A DNA stretch of 20,046 bases from positions 167 through 20,212 of the IMG/VR virus record IMGVR_UViG_3300002231_001595. One strand, 5' to 3'. The notes beneath the pieces are model-generated. The model was not told the origin of the DNA and did no database searches. It was given only the letters and a program-made list of their open reading frames with translations. The DNA is from a virus. Shown here in pieces: positions 1 through 6,289 of this stretch. Numbering within the stretch: position 1 is the stretch's first letter; each line of letters opens with the position of its first letter. Both the position numbers and the translations under genes were made by a program.

Positions 1-205
1 TAGCACCAAGCTGAGCAGCCTTACGCCATACAAGAGTATCTGAATCATCCATGTATAGTGGAATCAGATACCTATGGTTGTTGAAGTCCATCTTGTTGGA
101 GTCTACTTCGACTCCAGACGCAAGTGCCCACATCAGGAATGAATCTTCTCCTAAATATTTGATATCCTCTATTGTGATATCTTCTGGTTCTATGATCTTA
201 CTCAA
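1..205 (-). CDS. terL: Terminase large subunit, N-terminal fragment (probable)
   Basis: The first 68 codons of a gene that runs off the left edge. The start is a TTG at 205, a few bases after the previous stop, with a GAGGAAGA ribosome site about 8 bases upstream; no ATG fits better. Near residues 44-52 the protein reads HRYLIPLYM and then DD, and it ends WRKAAQLGA, where the next codon begins with A. Phage large terminases commonly begin with a 'hRYL..lY.Dd' segment leading to 'k.AQ.G.(S/T)', the start of the Walker A-like ATPase loop. The ATPase and nuclease domains are outside the window, so the call rests on this short segment. Terminase would cut and pump the genome into the prohead. Another P-loop protein is the alternative. 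Confidence 0.6.
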   Translation of the reverse strand, partial: MSKIIEPEDITIEDIKYLGEDSFLMWALASGVEVDSNKMDFNNHRYLIPLYMDDSDTLVWRKAAQLGA

Positions 206-208
206 AGG

Positions 209-433
209 TTAGTCTTCCTCAGGTTCCTGGCCGTAACACTCTCTTATGTGCCGCAAAGCTTGTGAAATAGAGCTACACTTAGCAACACGCACATCAGAGA
301 AGCACTGTGGACACTCGAAATAGTAGTCGGACAAAGACCTATTGTTAACTACATCTTCCCAAGTGAAGTAAAGCTTAGACTTACATTCATTACACTTTAC
401 TGCAAATGTCTCTTCCTCTACTCGAATAGTCAT
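209..433 (-). CDS. Small zinc-ribbon protein
   Basis: A 74-residue protein with two CxxC pairs, C14-x2-C17 and C41-x2-C44, spaced as in a zinc ribbon. The C-terminal tail is acidic and a third cysteine pair is absent. The start ATG overlaps the stop of the upstream gene (TAATG), so translation is probably coupled. It lies directly before the terminase candidate and could be a small DNA- or protein-binding accessory factor, but the position is the only hint of function. The family is not recognised. Confidence 0.75.
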   Translation of the reverse strand: MTIRVEEETFAVKCNECKSKLYFTWEDVVNNRSLSDYYFECPQCFSDVRVAKCSSISQALRHIRECYGQEPEED

Positions 434-825
434 TACTTCCTCCTTGGCGAGGGCGGATAGTTAACTTCATTCCACAACGGAATCTCAGGAGATTCAATAT
501 CCCCGGGATCTGACCAGTCGTCTACCTGTAAGTCTGTATTCCACTGGTTCATCCAGTCCACATATTTATCAACTTTATTGCCTTTCCACTTATCCTGCTT
601 GCTTTCGATATAGTCACAGATTTCAAAAACAACAGATTCGGAAAACTCATCGGCCCCCACAACAGCCTCGTCAAGTTCTTCCTTTGCTTCCATAACTTTC
701 TCCCACTCACTAGACACGACCCTATTGTATATACCCACTGCCTTCTTGAGGCGCTGTTGTGCCTTCTCAAGCATATCGCCTATCTTTTTAAACTCTTCTC
801 TTTGATCTTTACTTAGCTTCTTCAT
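433..825 (-). CDS. Hypothetical protein, helical
   Basis: A 130-residue protein. Residues 1-95 are rich in Lys, Glu, Ala and Leu and look helical, possibly a coiled coil. The C-terminal 35 residues are rich in Pro, Asp and Trp and probably extended (…PEIPLWNEVNYPPSPRRK). A small helical protein just upstream of the large terminase is the usual place for a small terminase subunit, but I see no helix-turn-helix or other supporting motif, so this is only a positional suggestion. The stop overlaps the next start. Confidence 0.75.
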   Translation of the reverse strand: MKKLSKDQREEFKKIGDMLEKAQQRLKKAVGIYNRVVSSEWEKVMEAKEELDEAVVGADEFSESVVFEICDYIESKQDKWKGNKVDKYVDWMNQWNTDLQVDDWSDPGDIESPEIPLWNEVNYPPSPRRK

Positions 826-834
826 AATGTTTCC

Positions 835-1086
835 TTAGTGGTCATATCGTGTTGGGTTCCAGTAAAAGCCTTCTATTGCACAAAGTAACGCATCACGTTC
901 CTTTTCGGACTTACAATCTTTGTATGTGTCCAACAGATCCTTGATCTCTGGGTGGTTCATCCACTGAACAAATGAAATACCATTGCGGACGGAGAAGTGA
1001 GCCGTGCTAGCTAGTCTCATCCGGATATTGATTAGTAGGGGCGATAGGTCTAATGTCGGTCCCCTCTTCGTAATCTCTTGTTCCAT
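835..1086 (-). CDS. Hypothetical protein
   Basis: 83 residues from the ATG at 1086, which would overlap the end of the ParB-like gene by 80 bases. That is unusual here, where overlaps are mostly 4-17 bases. A second ATG at 1023 gives 62 residues and a 17-base overlap, but has no visible ribosome site; the 1086 start has only a weak GGTAGAG. The C-terminal half (MNHPEIKDLL…SEKERDALLCAIEGFYW) reads like a small helical protein. The function is unknown. Confidence 0.55.
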   Translation of the reverse strand: MEQEITKRGPTLDLSPLLINIRMRLASTAHFSVRNGISFVQWMNHPEIKDLLDTYKDCKSEKERDALLCAIEGFYWNPTRYDH

Positions 1087-1858
1087 GCTCTACCGTACTT
1101 GTGTTGTCGTCGTTCGTCAAGAAATCCGTCTGAGCTAATCCGATCTGTAGAATACCTCCTAGGGATACGTTAATATCTAGGTCTTGCTCTACAGACTTCT
1201 CCGCAATCGCCTCAATTGCGGACTTCAGTGAAGAGTTTGCTGCAATGTAAATGTGGTGCTTCTTACCTGCAGGGAAGATGATGAAGCTATTAGGAACCGT
1301 GTGCCCATATTCTGCGAGGATGTTAGACAACACAGTCCCTAGGTCGTCAAGCAGCTTCACAGCAGGGGTGGACACGGCTTCAGCGGCAGCTTTCACTGCC
1401 TCGTCTTCCTCCACTACACGATCTAGGTAAAAGTCAGCAAATGTTTCTTCGTCCTCAAAACCTAGCTGCTCTCGAATGGTGTCAAGGTCTAGGTTGTCTT
1501 CCTCTACAATCTGATTGACTTGGGCCGTGAAAACGTCCTTGTCGATCTTACCTCGTACATAGTTTCGACGAACGGACTCGATCATTGCCTTCGTGTCGTC
1601 CCAATCCTCCTGAACAACACATGGGAACTTTAGCATACCCTCCGCAACACCGGCTCGATATCTATGGTTACCTGAAACTACCTCATACTTTCCGTCTACC
1701 GGACGTACCAGTAAGGTTTCATCAAACCCATTATCTCGGATACTGTTTCGTAGTTCCTCAAACTCATGCTTTGATTGTTTCTGTGAGTTGTGCTCTAACT
1801 CAAACAACTCTGCACTTGGTAAAAGCTGTACCTCGTGAACCTTAATCTCGTCTGTCAT
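1007..1858 (-). CDS. ParB/Srx-domain protein
   Basis: 283 residues. The N-terminal third fits the ParB-like nuclease fold: a lead strand (VQLLPSAEL), a helix (EFEELRNSIRDNGF), a strand (ETLLVRPVDGKYEVV) and the nucleotide-binding motif GNHRYRAG at 63-70, equivalent to GEHRYRA in ParB. An acidic helical segment follows (about 110-165), then an unassigned C-terminal domain (165-283). Phage proteins with this domain include CTP-binding switches, DNA-binding factors and nucleases. No partition partner (ParA) is visible, so a plasmid-style segregation role is not supported. The start overlaps the stop of the upstream gene by 4 bases (ATGA). Confidence 0.8.
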   Translation of the reverse strand: MTDEIKVHEVQLLPSAELFELEHNSQKQSKHEFEELRNSIRDNGFDETLLVRPVDGKYEVVSGNHRYRAGVAEGMLKFPCVVQEDWDDTKAMIESVRRNYVRGKIDKDVFTAQVNQIVEEDNLDLDTIREQLGFEDEETFADFYLDRVVEEDEAVKAAAEAVSTPAVKLLDDLGTVLSNILAEYGHTVPNSFIIFPAGKKHHIYIAANSSLKSAIEAIAEKSVEQDLDINVSLGGILQIGLAQTDFLTNDDNTSTVEHGTRDYEEGTDIRPIAPTNQYPDETS

Positions 1859-2700
1859 TTAGTCCTCTTGAGCCTTGATACTAACCTTGTAAAACTACCA
1901 TCTAGTGTAGAAATAGCAAGGTGATTCCGCACAAAACGGTCTGAATTGGGGTAGTTCTTCTCGTCTGCTGCTTTTAGAATTCTGTGAAGTGGTGTTGTGG
2001 GAGAGCCGACTTCGTAACCCTCCTTTAGTAGCTCTGGGATTAGCTCCACGGCGTTCTCTACTTCTAATGTAAGTACAGAGGAACAATCAGATAGTGGCTC
2101 AAGCCCTAGGTCTTCAGCCTGCTTAGCTCGTTCCTGTAAGGTTCCTCTTGTAGTCTCAATCTCATCTGGGCTCAAATACCCCAATACTGCAGCCTGTGAA
2201 GGCGTAAGGGACGTGTAGTCGCCACCCACAGGATTTGACGACTGGAGTATGAGATCCTGCACACCGGGGCCTACATAAGCTGCAGCACCGGGACATATCG
2301 GAGTAAGTGACGAGATGCCAAGCTGTCCTCCGTACAGGTCAGAGCTAACATAAAGTATGTCTACGTCTGCATCCTCTATTAAAGAAAAATACTCGTTTGA
2401 TAAGTACTCCTGCTTAATAGCAGATAGAACGATGAGTACAGGTTTATCCTTGCTATGCTCAAGTACTTCCTTCAAGCCTTCTAGGCTGGGTAGCTCCGAG
2501 TCCTCTGCAATGTCCAGCATCATAGACTGTGTAGGGGAGGATAGGATTGCAGTAGCTACATCAGGGAAGGTAGTTGCTGTGAACACTGTAACTAGATCAG
2601 GAGAAGTGCTTAGCTTCTTTCGCAGGTAACTAAGCATAGCCCCATATCGAGTGCTGAACAGTGCAGACTTATCGTCTAGTATGTACTTGTCAGACTTCAT
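1855..2700 (-). CDS. Degenerate DegT/DnrJ/EryC1-like aminotransferase-fold protein
   Basis: 281 residues. The order of segments fits a fold-type-I PLP aminotransferase of the DegT class: a TFPDVATAIL segment (44-53), a linker leading to strand LIVLSA (89-94), strand ILYVSSDLYGG (115-125), a YTSLTPSQAAVLGYL segment (162-176, like 'YRmselQAAlGl.qL'), a helix, and a C terminus with TPLHRI (236-241) and YPNSDRFVRNHLAIST (250-265), matching the 'plH…fPnae.la...lslP' end. The loop that should carry the PLP-binding lysine (about 130-155) has no lysine, and the protein is about 100 residues shorter than usual. If the fold is right it is probably not a working transaminase. The assignment is by eye. 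It overlaps both neighbours slightly. Confidence 0.5.
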   Translation of the reverse strand: MKSDKYILDDKSALFSTRYGAMLSYLRKKLSTSPDLVTVFTATTFPDVATAILSSPTQSMMLDIAEDSELPSLEGLKEVLEHSKDKPVLIVLSAIKQEYLSNEYFSLIEDADVDILYVSSDLYGGQLGISSLTPICPGAAAYVGPGVQDLILQSSNPVGGDYTSLTPSQAAVLGYLSPDEIETTRGTLQERAKQAEDLGLEPLSDCSSVLTLEVENAVELIPELLKEGYEVGSPTTPLHRILKAADEKNYPNSDRFVRNHLAISTLDGSFTRLVSRLKRTK

Positions 2701-3016
2701 CGGCCTCTACGCAGCTAGGACAATTACAGTCACAACAGCGACCATTAGCTTTTCGTGGGCCGGGTGCTGTGCATACATACACACCACAATGCCCTGCATG
2801 CTTTCGTTTGAGCGCTAGTAGCTCTACCTCAAGATCACTTGCGCGCTCTCTATTGCTTTCCGCGCGTTCGTACTCTCCTTTAGCGAAATCCCACACAATA
2901 GTTTTTACTCTATGTAGCTCCGCCAATGCAATACAAAGAGGACAATATGCTTGTTCGTATGTAATAGAGGCGTGTTTGTTACTAAAAAAGCCACTGTTTC
3001 CGCTGCAGTTATTCAC
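2690..3016 (-). CDS. Cysteine-rich small protein
   Basis: 108 residues from a GTG at 3016 that slightly overlaps the upstream gene. It has a CPLC pair near residue 25 and a C-terminal cluster of about eight cysteines (HC..YVC, then CCDCNCPSC near 93-101). Between them is a charged helical stretch (about 40-72). The cysteine pairs suggest one or two zinc sites. No known family is recognised. The end overlaps the aminotransferase-like gene by 11 bases, suggesting translational coupling. Confidence 0.65.
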   Translation of the reverse strand: MNNCSGNSGFFSNKHASITYEQAYCPLCIALAELHRVKTIVWDFAKGEYERAESNRERASDLEVELLALKRKHAGHCGVYVCTAPGPRKANGRCCDCNCPSCVEADEV

Positions 3017-3302
3017 TTTGAAGCCCCAGATCCTCTAGATTTAGTTTCTTTTCGTCATGTAGGATCTTTACTCGCACAAGAAGTACATACAAAGCGAGAC
3101 TATCTAAGGCGTCTGACCTAACTCTCCAATGCAGTACAGCAACCAACGCTGTAACCGCTCCAAGAGCTACTCCTAGACCAAAGTTACCTAGGGGATACCA
3201 TAGTGTATGTACTAGGTACACCAGAGACAGTAGTCCTACGTAAGTAACCAGTGCGGTCACAAACACCCTAATCTTGAGCTTCACCATAGGATTCAGATGC
3301 AT
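3009..3302 (-). CDS. Small membrane protein, two TM segments
   Basis: 97 residues from the ATG at 3302, which follows the upstream stop and has a well-spaced AAAGGA ribosome site. An in-frame ATG at 3326 has no ribosome site and would overlap more. Two hydrophobic segments are visible, about residues 13-32 (VFVTALVTYVGLLSLVYLVH) and 39-57 (NFGLGVALGAVTALVAVLHW), followed by a basic and acidic helical tail. It is probably a two-pass inner-membrane protein. It could be a holin-like or exclusion protein, but no lysis gene is near and no function is assigned. Confidence 0.7.
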   Translation of the reverse strand: MHLNPMVKLKIRVFVTALVTYVGLLSLVYLVHTLWYPLGNFGLGVALGAVTALVAVLHWRVRSDALDSLALYVLLVRVKILHDEKKLNLEDLGLQSE

Positions 3303-3303
3303 A

Positions 3304-3489
3304 CTATGTCCTTTGCCATTCGCCATGTGTTGTTTTTACGACATAGCCATGCTTCTCTAACTTGGCAAGGGTCCGCTGCAATGTTTTGTGATCCAGGCTA
3401 GTCCTCTTCACTAAATCTGTAAAGAAGCCTGGAGTCTCTAGGGAGTTCATGACATTTCTGCCAAACTTAATATCGTCTAAGTTCTTCAT
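3304..3489 (-). CDS. Winged-helix DNA-binding protein
   Basis: 61 residues from the ATG at 3489, directly after the upstream stop at 3491. A TTG at 3534 would add 15 residues but overlap the neighbour by 44 bases. The sequence has the pattern of a winged helix-turn-helix: helix (GFFTDLVKRTSL), turn, recognition helix (HKTLQRTLAKLEKHGYV), and a short beta wing (VVKTTHGEW). This is like MarR or ArsR half-domains and small phage transcription regulators. It could be a regulator of late or middle genes; the target is unknown. Confidence 0.7.
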   Translation of the reverse strand: MKNLDDIKFGRNVMNSLETPGFFTDLVKRTSLDHKTLQRTLAKLEKHGYVVKTTHGEWQRT

Positions 3490-3490
3490 T

Positions 3491-3790
3491 CTATATATTT
3501 TTCTTTGACTGTATTGCTGCTTGTCTACCAGCAAATGTCTTCTTACCTTTCAAGTAGATAAAAGCGACAACTAATTTAGGCCCACCGGGCTGTGGTGGGT
3601 CCCCAGGGCGGTCCCCAACCGTAGTGAGCACTTCGGCTCGTCCAGTGTGCTTAGGGTCCTTAGAGAGCCTCCTAGCGGCATGGTCGGCCTGTTTGAGGGA
3701 GATAGGACCGAACAGTTCTTTGTTAGCGTCCTCTCGGTAGTACCACACTAAAGAAGGAATATGTGTGTACGATGATCCTGTGTTAGTCAT
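3491..3790 (-). CDS. Hypothetical protein
   Basis: 99 residues. The N terminus has aromatic residues and a segment 'WYYREDANKELFGPISLKQADHAARRL' style that resembles GYF-2-type or similar small domains; the middle holds a Pro/Gly-rich loop (GDRPGDPPQPGGP), and the end is basic. The family is not recognised. The start ATG overlaps the stop of the HR-x-NGLPA gene at 3787 by 4 bases. Confidence 0.65.
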   Translation of the reverse strand: MTNTGSSYTHIPSLVWYYREDANKELFGPISLKQADHAARRLSKDPKHTGRAEVLTTVGDRPGDPPQPGGPKLVVAFIYLKGKKTFAGRQAAIQSKKNI

Positions 3791-4008
3791 ATCACTTGCT
3801 TTCCGTGTAGCCAGTATTCTTCTATCTTTTGGTTGTTCTCATACTTAACGAATGCAGGACCGTTCTCTCGGTGTGCATAGCCATGCACGTAATAAACTTC
3901 ACATCCATCAGCCATAACAAGGGCAGGCAAACCGTTGTCTCTGTGTCTAGCTCCACGCTCATCGTACCAGTTCTCAGTACCGTTTGGGTATATTTTTAGA
4001 CTAGTCAT
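3787..4008 (-). CDS. HR-x-NGLPA repeat protein, copy 1
   Basis: 73 residues with one and a half copies of a repeat: HRDNGLPA at 22-29, then a G-x-E-x-YY strand (35-40), HRENGPA at 46-52, and a closing EEYWLHGK (63-70). The pattern 'W…HR.nGLPA…G.E.Y…G..HRe.GPA…EyW..G' recalls MORN_2/YwqK-type repeats and small phage proteins of unknown function. It is first of three tandem copies, each linked to the next by a 4-8-base overlap. The function is unknown. The fold is probably an extended beta-hairpin meander. Confidence 0.8.
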   Translation of the reverse strand: MTSLKIYPNGTENWYDERGARHRDNGLPALVMADGCEVYYVHGYAHRENGPAFVKYENNQKIEEYWLHGKQVI

Positions 4009-4268
4009 TTGATGACAAAGTGTTCCTTTCGTAGGAAAGCCCCATCAACCCACCACTCCTTAACTAGGATCGGAGAACCAATACAGTCGTAAGAGTGATA
4101 TAGCATTGCAGGTCCACCTACCCTGTGCCTTAATCCCTGTTCAAAATAACTTTCGCTACCATCTACAGACACCATAGCAGGCAGTCCATTTTCTCTGTGG
4201 GGCTGATAACTGCCCTCTTTCGTCCATTGCTCGACACTATGATCCTGCGTATAAGTGTACTTAGCCAT
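4005..4268 (-). CDS. HR-x-NGLPA repeat protein, copy 2
   Basis: 87 residues. HRENGLPA lies at 24-31, HRVGGPA at 48-54, and EWWVDG at 71-76, the same three landmarks as in the neighbouring copies. The N-terminal 23 residues and the loop at 57-70 diverge freely. The start overlaps the stop of copy 3 by 8 bases and its stop overlaps the start of copy 1 by 4, so the three copies form one translational run. They look like an old tandem duplication, since identity is limited to the motifs. Confidence 0.8.
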   Translation of the reverse strand: MAKYTYTQDHSVEQWTKEGSYQPHRENGLPAMVSVDGSESYFEQGLRHRVGGPAMLYHSYDCIGSPILVKEWWVDGAFLRKEHFVIK

Positions 4269-4548
4269 GAATCGTACTTACGAAAGGTTTAGCAGGTTCC
4301 GAGCGAACAAGAGTACCACGCACCCACCACTCTTTTAATTTCCTCATAGTTCCAAATACTGGAATACAGAGTGTAACAGCTGGCCCACATTCTCGGTGCT
4401 TTACGCCATGCTCATAATATACTTCTCTACCATCAGGATGTATGATAGCGGGTAGTCCATTGGATCTGTGCCACAACTTACCTTTTGAGGATTCGATTGT
4501 CCAGTACTCTGTGCCGTCAGAACTTACTGTATAGTTAACCTTACCCAT
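4261..4548 (-). CDS. HR-x-NGLPA repeat protein, copy 3
   Basis: 95 residues from the ATG at 4548, chosen because GGAAGA sits about 8 bases upstream and the overlap with the SDR-like gene is 8 bases; an ATG at 4569 lacks this. The landmarks are HRSNGLPA at 27-34, HRECGPA at 51-57 and EWWVRG at 73-78. It is the longest of the three tandem copies, with a C-terminal extension of about 17 residues. The function is unknown. Confidence 0.8.
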   Translation of the reverse strand: MGKVNYTVSSDGTEYWTIESSKGKLWHRSNGLPAIIHPDGREVYYEHGVKHRECGPAVTLCIPVFGTMRKLKEWWVRGTLVRSEPAKPFVSTIHG

Positions 4549-5287
4549 GCATCTTCCATATGCCCGCACTCAGGCTTGTGGTTGCTCGATAACCAGTCTC
4601 TGCGTGAGTCCTTGTCATATCAGGAGCCACACGCCACATAATAGAGAATGGAAGAGTTTGTAAAGTGACCGGAGCTAATGTATGACCTCCGGTTGTTCGT
4701 TGCCATGTAATATCTGCGGCTCGGTGCAGATTTACAGGGGTCTCATGGCCCACGTTATACACACCAGTGAGTCCTTCAGTAAACTTAGACCAAAAGACAC
4801 TAAAGAACTTTATAAAGTCCTCCTGAAACAAAAAGGTTCTCTCTTGATACCCAGGTAGAGGGACGTTAACTGCTTGTTGCGCACTAATGTCCCCTAAATA
4901 TCCATGAATAATACCTGTGTGTATATCTTGTCCGTAAACATTAAACGTTCGCAAGACAAGTGTTCTAGGAGCTTCTCTGAACGCAGATGCCTCAGAAGCA
5001 GCACAACGAATGGTATATAATGACTTTGTGTCCCTTGTAGGAGGGATGATCAAGTCTGAATCCTCGGAAAAGGAGGCCACGGAATCACTACTCCAATAGA
5101 TATCTGAGGAGGAGAGTACTAACGTAGGTAGGTTAGGCATCTTAGGTGGGATAACGTGTCCCCCAAAGACATGATAGTCTGCTCCCCCAGCGTAATCTGC
5201 AAGCTCATACCCGTTTTTTATGAACCAGGATTTCACTAAACCTAGCGTATTGTGCCAACCAGACAGGTATACTATAGGTCGAGTCAC
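4541..5287 (-). CDS. Degenerate NAD-dependent epimerase (extended SDR)-like protein
   Basis: 248 residues from a GTG at 5287 with a GTGA overlap. The order of motifs fits an extended short-chain dehydrogenase such as a nucleotide-sugar epimerase: strand IVYLSG (5-10), LVLSSSDIY (57-64, like 'ysSs.vYG'), LVLRTFNVYG (110-119), a ligand loop with QERTFLFQEDF (148-158), and GVYNVG (175-180). The catalytic Y-x3-K is Y91-TIR-C95, so the lysine is a cysteine. The Gly-rich Rossmann motif is reduced to GWHNTLG, and the protein is about 60 residues shorter than usual. It is probably inactive as an oxidoreductase or has a new role, for example in binding. The fold call is good; the function is not. Confidence 0.7.
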   Translation of the reverse strand: MTRPIVYLSGWHNTLGLVKSWFIKNGYELADYAGGADYHVFGGHVIPPKMPNLPTLVLSSSDIYWSSDSVASFSEDSDLIIPPTRDTKSLYTIRCAASEASAFREAPRTLVLRTFNVYGQDIHTGIIHGYLGDISAQQAVNVPLPGYQERTFLFQEDFIKFFSVFWSKFTEGLTGVYNVGHETPVNLHRAADITWQRTTGGHTLAPVTLQTLPFSIMWRVAPDMTRTHAETGYRATTSLSAGIWKMHG

Positions 5288-5397
5288 TTTTTCAAGTCCT
5301 CAAAATCCTTACACTTACAGATCAGAGGAATCTTTCCACAGTTCTTACATCGTGGAAGTTCTTGTTCCTTCTCTTTCTTCGTCTTCTTCTTAGTCAT
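5284..5397 (-). CDS. Zinc-binding mini-protein (37 aa)
   Basis: 37 residues from the ATG at 5397, which has a GGAGA ribosome site about 8 bases upstream; a longer reading from 5469 would overlap the next gene by 80 bases. The N-terminal half is a run of Lys, Thr and Glu; the rest has CKNC and CKC (C18, C21, C27, C29), enough for a single zinc site. It is possibly a nucleic-acid-binding or adaptor peptide. It overlaps both neighbours by a few bases, which supports translation. Confidence 0.6.
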   Translation of the reverse strand: MTKKKTKKEKEQELPRCKNCGKIPLICKCKDFEDLKK

Positions 5398-5596
5398 TGT
5401 CTGTCTCCAACGTAGGCAGTGTTCCTTCTCCCAGTTGCTTATAGTAGCGTGAAGATGCAATGACCGCAAGTTCTAGGTCTGTTTGGAAGGTTGTTACGGA
5501 GTAAAACTTCTCTTCTCCGTCTTGTTTCCAACGAAACTCCACGTTCCAAACCTTGTCGTCTAGTACCTTAAACCATCTTGTGCGAAACTCTTTCAT
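5390..5596 (-). CDS. Hypothetical protein
   Basis: 68 residues. The N terminus forms likely beta strands (WFKVLDDKVWNVEFRWKQ, then EEKFYSVTTFQ) followed by a helix (LELAVIASSRYYKQL) and an acidic tail. The start overlaps the stop of the nuclease gene (TAATG). No family is recognised. Confidence 0.65.
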   Translation of the reverse strand: MKEFRTRWFKVLDDKVWNVEFRWKQDGEEKFYSVTTFQTDLELAVIASSRYYKQLGEGTLPTLETDND

Positions 5597-6096
5597 TAGT
5601 CCTCATCCATCCATTGTTCAGGGTCAGTGTCCAGTAGATCAGACAGTAAACCAATAAATACCTCCGCACCGTCAATGCTCGTGTGCATACCAAACATCCT
5701 AAAGTCCCAGTACTCTACATCATTGTGCATAAAGTAGATGGGTTGCCTGTTTCGCGTAAACACCAGAAGGGGAAGCTTGTGCTCAGGACATTGGTCTACA
5801 GCCTGTTGCCACCACTTCCTCAGTAGTCCTTGTTTCTCTGTGAACAAGTGGTCAAGTGTCCAGCCCTCTACATTCTTCGACTCAACGCACCAAGGGAAAG
5901 ACTCATCAAGAGTTACAATGTCCCCCGCTACGTCCATTGCCTTACGAGAGAAGCCTCTTGTAGCAAAGGAGCCAGACCCTGGTGTTCTAAAGAACTCAGA
6001 GCCCCACCATTCTGCGAACTTCTTAACGAGGATACGCTCTCCACGTTGTCCCTTTCCTCGGGCTTTCTTACCAACTTTAGAACGATCAACGGCCAT
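5596..6096 (-). CDS. Hjc-like PD-(D/E)XK nuclease, possible Holliday-junction resolvase
   Basis: 166 residues. The N terminus (GKGQRGERILVKKFAEW, 14-30) matches the 'kG..fEr.l...l...' helix of archaeal Hjc-type resolvases, with E20 as a catalytic candidate. RTPGSGSF follows at 37-44, then D55 and GDIV (58-61) supply the metal-binding Asp and VESKN (71-75) the E-x-K. So the order E…D…ExK is intact. It would cut branched or mismatched DNA late in recombination, consistent with the RecA/gp32 genes nearby. A general nuclease is the alternative. The start shares a 14-base identity with the start of the next upstream gene. Confidence 0.72.
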   Translation of the reverse strand: MAVDRSKVGKKARGKGQRGERILVKKFAEWWGSEFFRTPGSGSFATRGFSRKAMDVAGDIVTLDESFPWCVESKNVEGWTLDHLFTEKQGLLRKWWQQAVDQCPEHKLPLLVFTRNRQPIYFMHNDVEYWDFRMFGMHTSIDGAEVFIGLLSDLLDTDPEQWMDED

Positions 6097-6289
6097 ATAA
6101 CTCGTACTTCTTTCCTGCGTAGTTTAGCAGATTGTCTAAAAACTCACTATCCGACATGTAGAACATACCACTAGCCCTCTGATCCGGCGTGGCTGTAGCG
6201 ATTAGCTGTCCAACACGAAAGTCCGGGTACTTATCTAGTGTTTGCCCTAAAAGGGCTAGTATCTCCTTAGGTCTGCGATCAACGGCCAT
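6086..6289 (-). CDS. Hypothetical protein
   Basis: 67 residues. It has a helical N terminus (RPKEILALLGQTLDKYPDFRVGQLIATAT) and a C-terminal helix (DSEFLDNLLNYAGKKYELYG), a shape seen in many small phage proteins of unknown role. Its first residues MAVDR are identical to those of the nuclease that follows. The stop overlaps the nuclease start by 11 bases, and the start overlaps the end of the six-repeat gene. Confidence 0.65.
   Translation of the reverse strand: MAVDRRPKEILALLGQTLDKYPDFRVGQLIATATPDQRASGMFYMSDSEFLDNLLNYAGKKYELYGR

Noticed and set aside
1585-1845. Plus-strand open frame opposite the ParB-like gene
   Set aside because: The minus strand codes for a ParB-domain protein with clear motifs; the plus-strand product is Pro- and His-rich with no motif.
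1007-1858. Plasmid-type ParABS partition system
   Set aside because: Only a ParB-like domain is present; there is no ParA and no visible centromere-like repeat.
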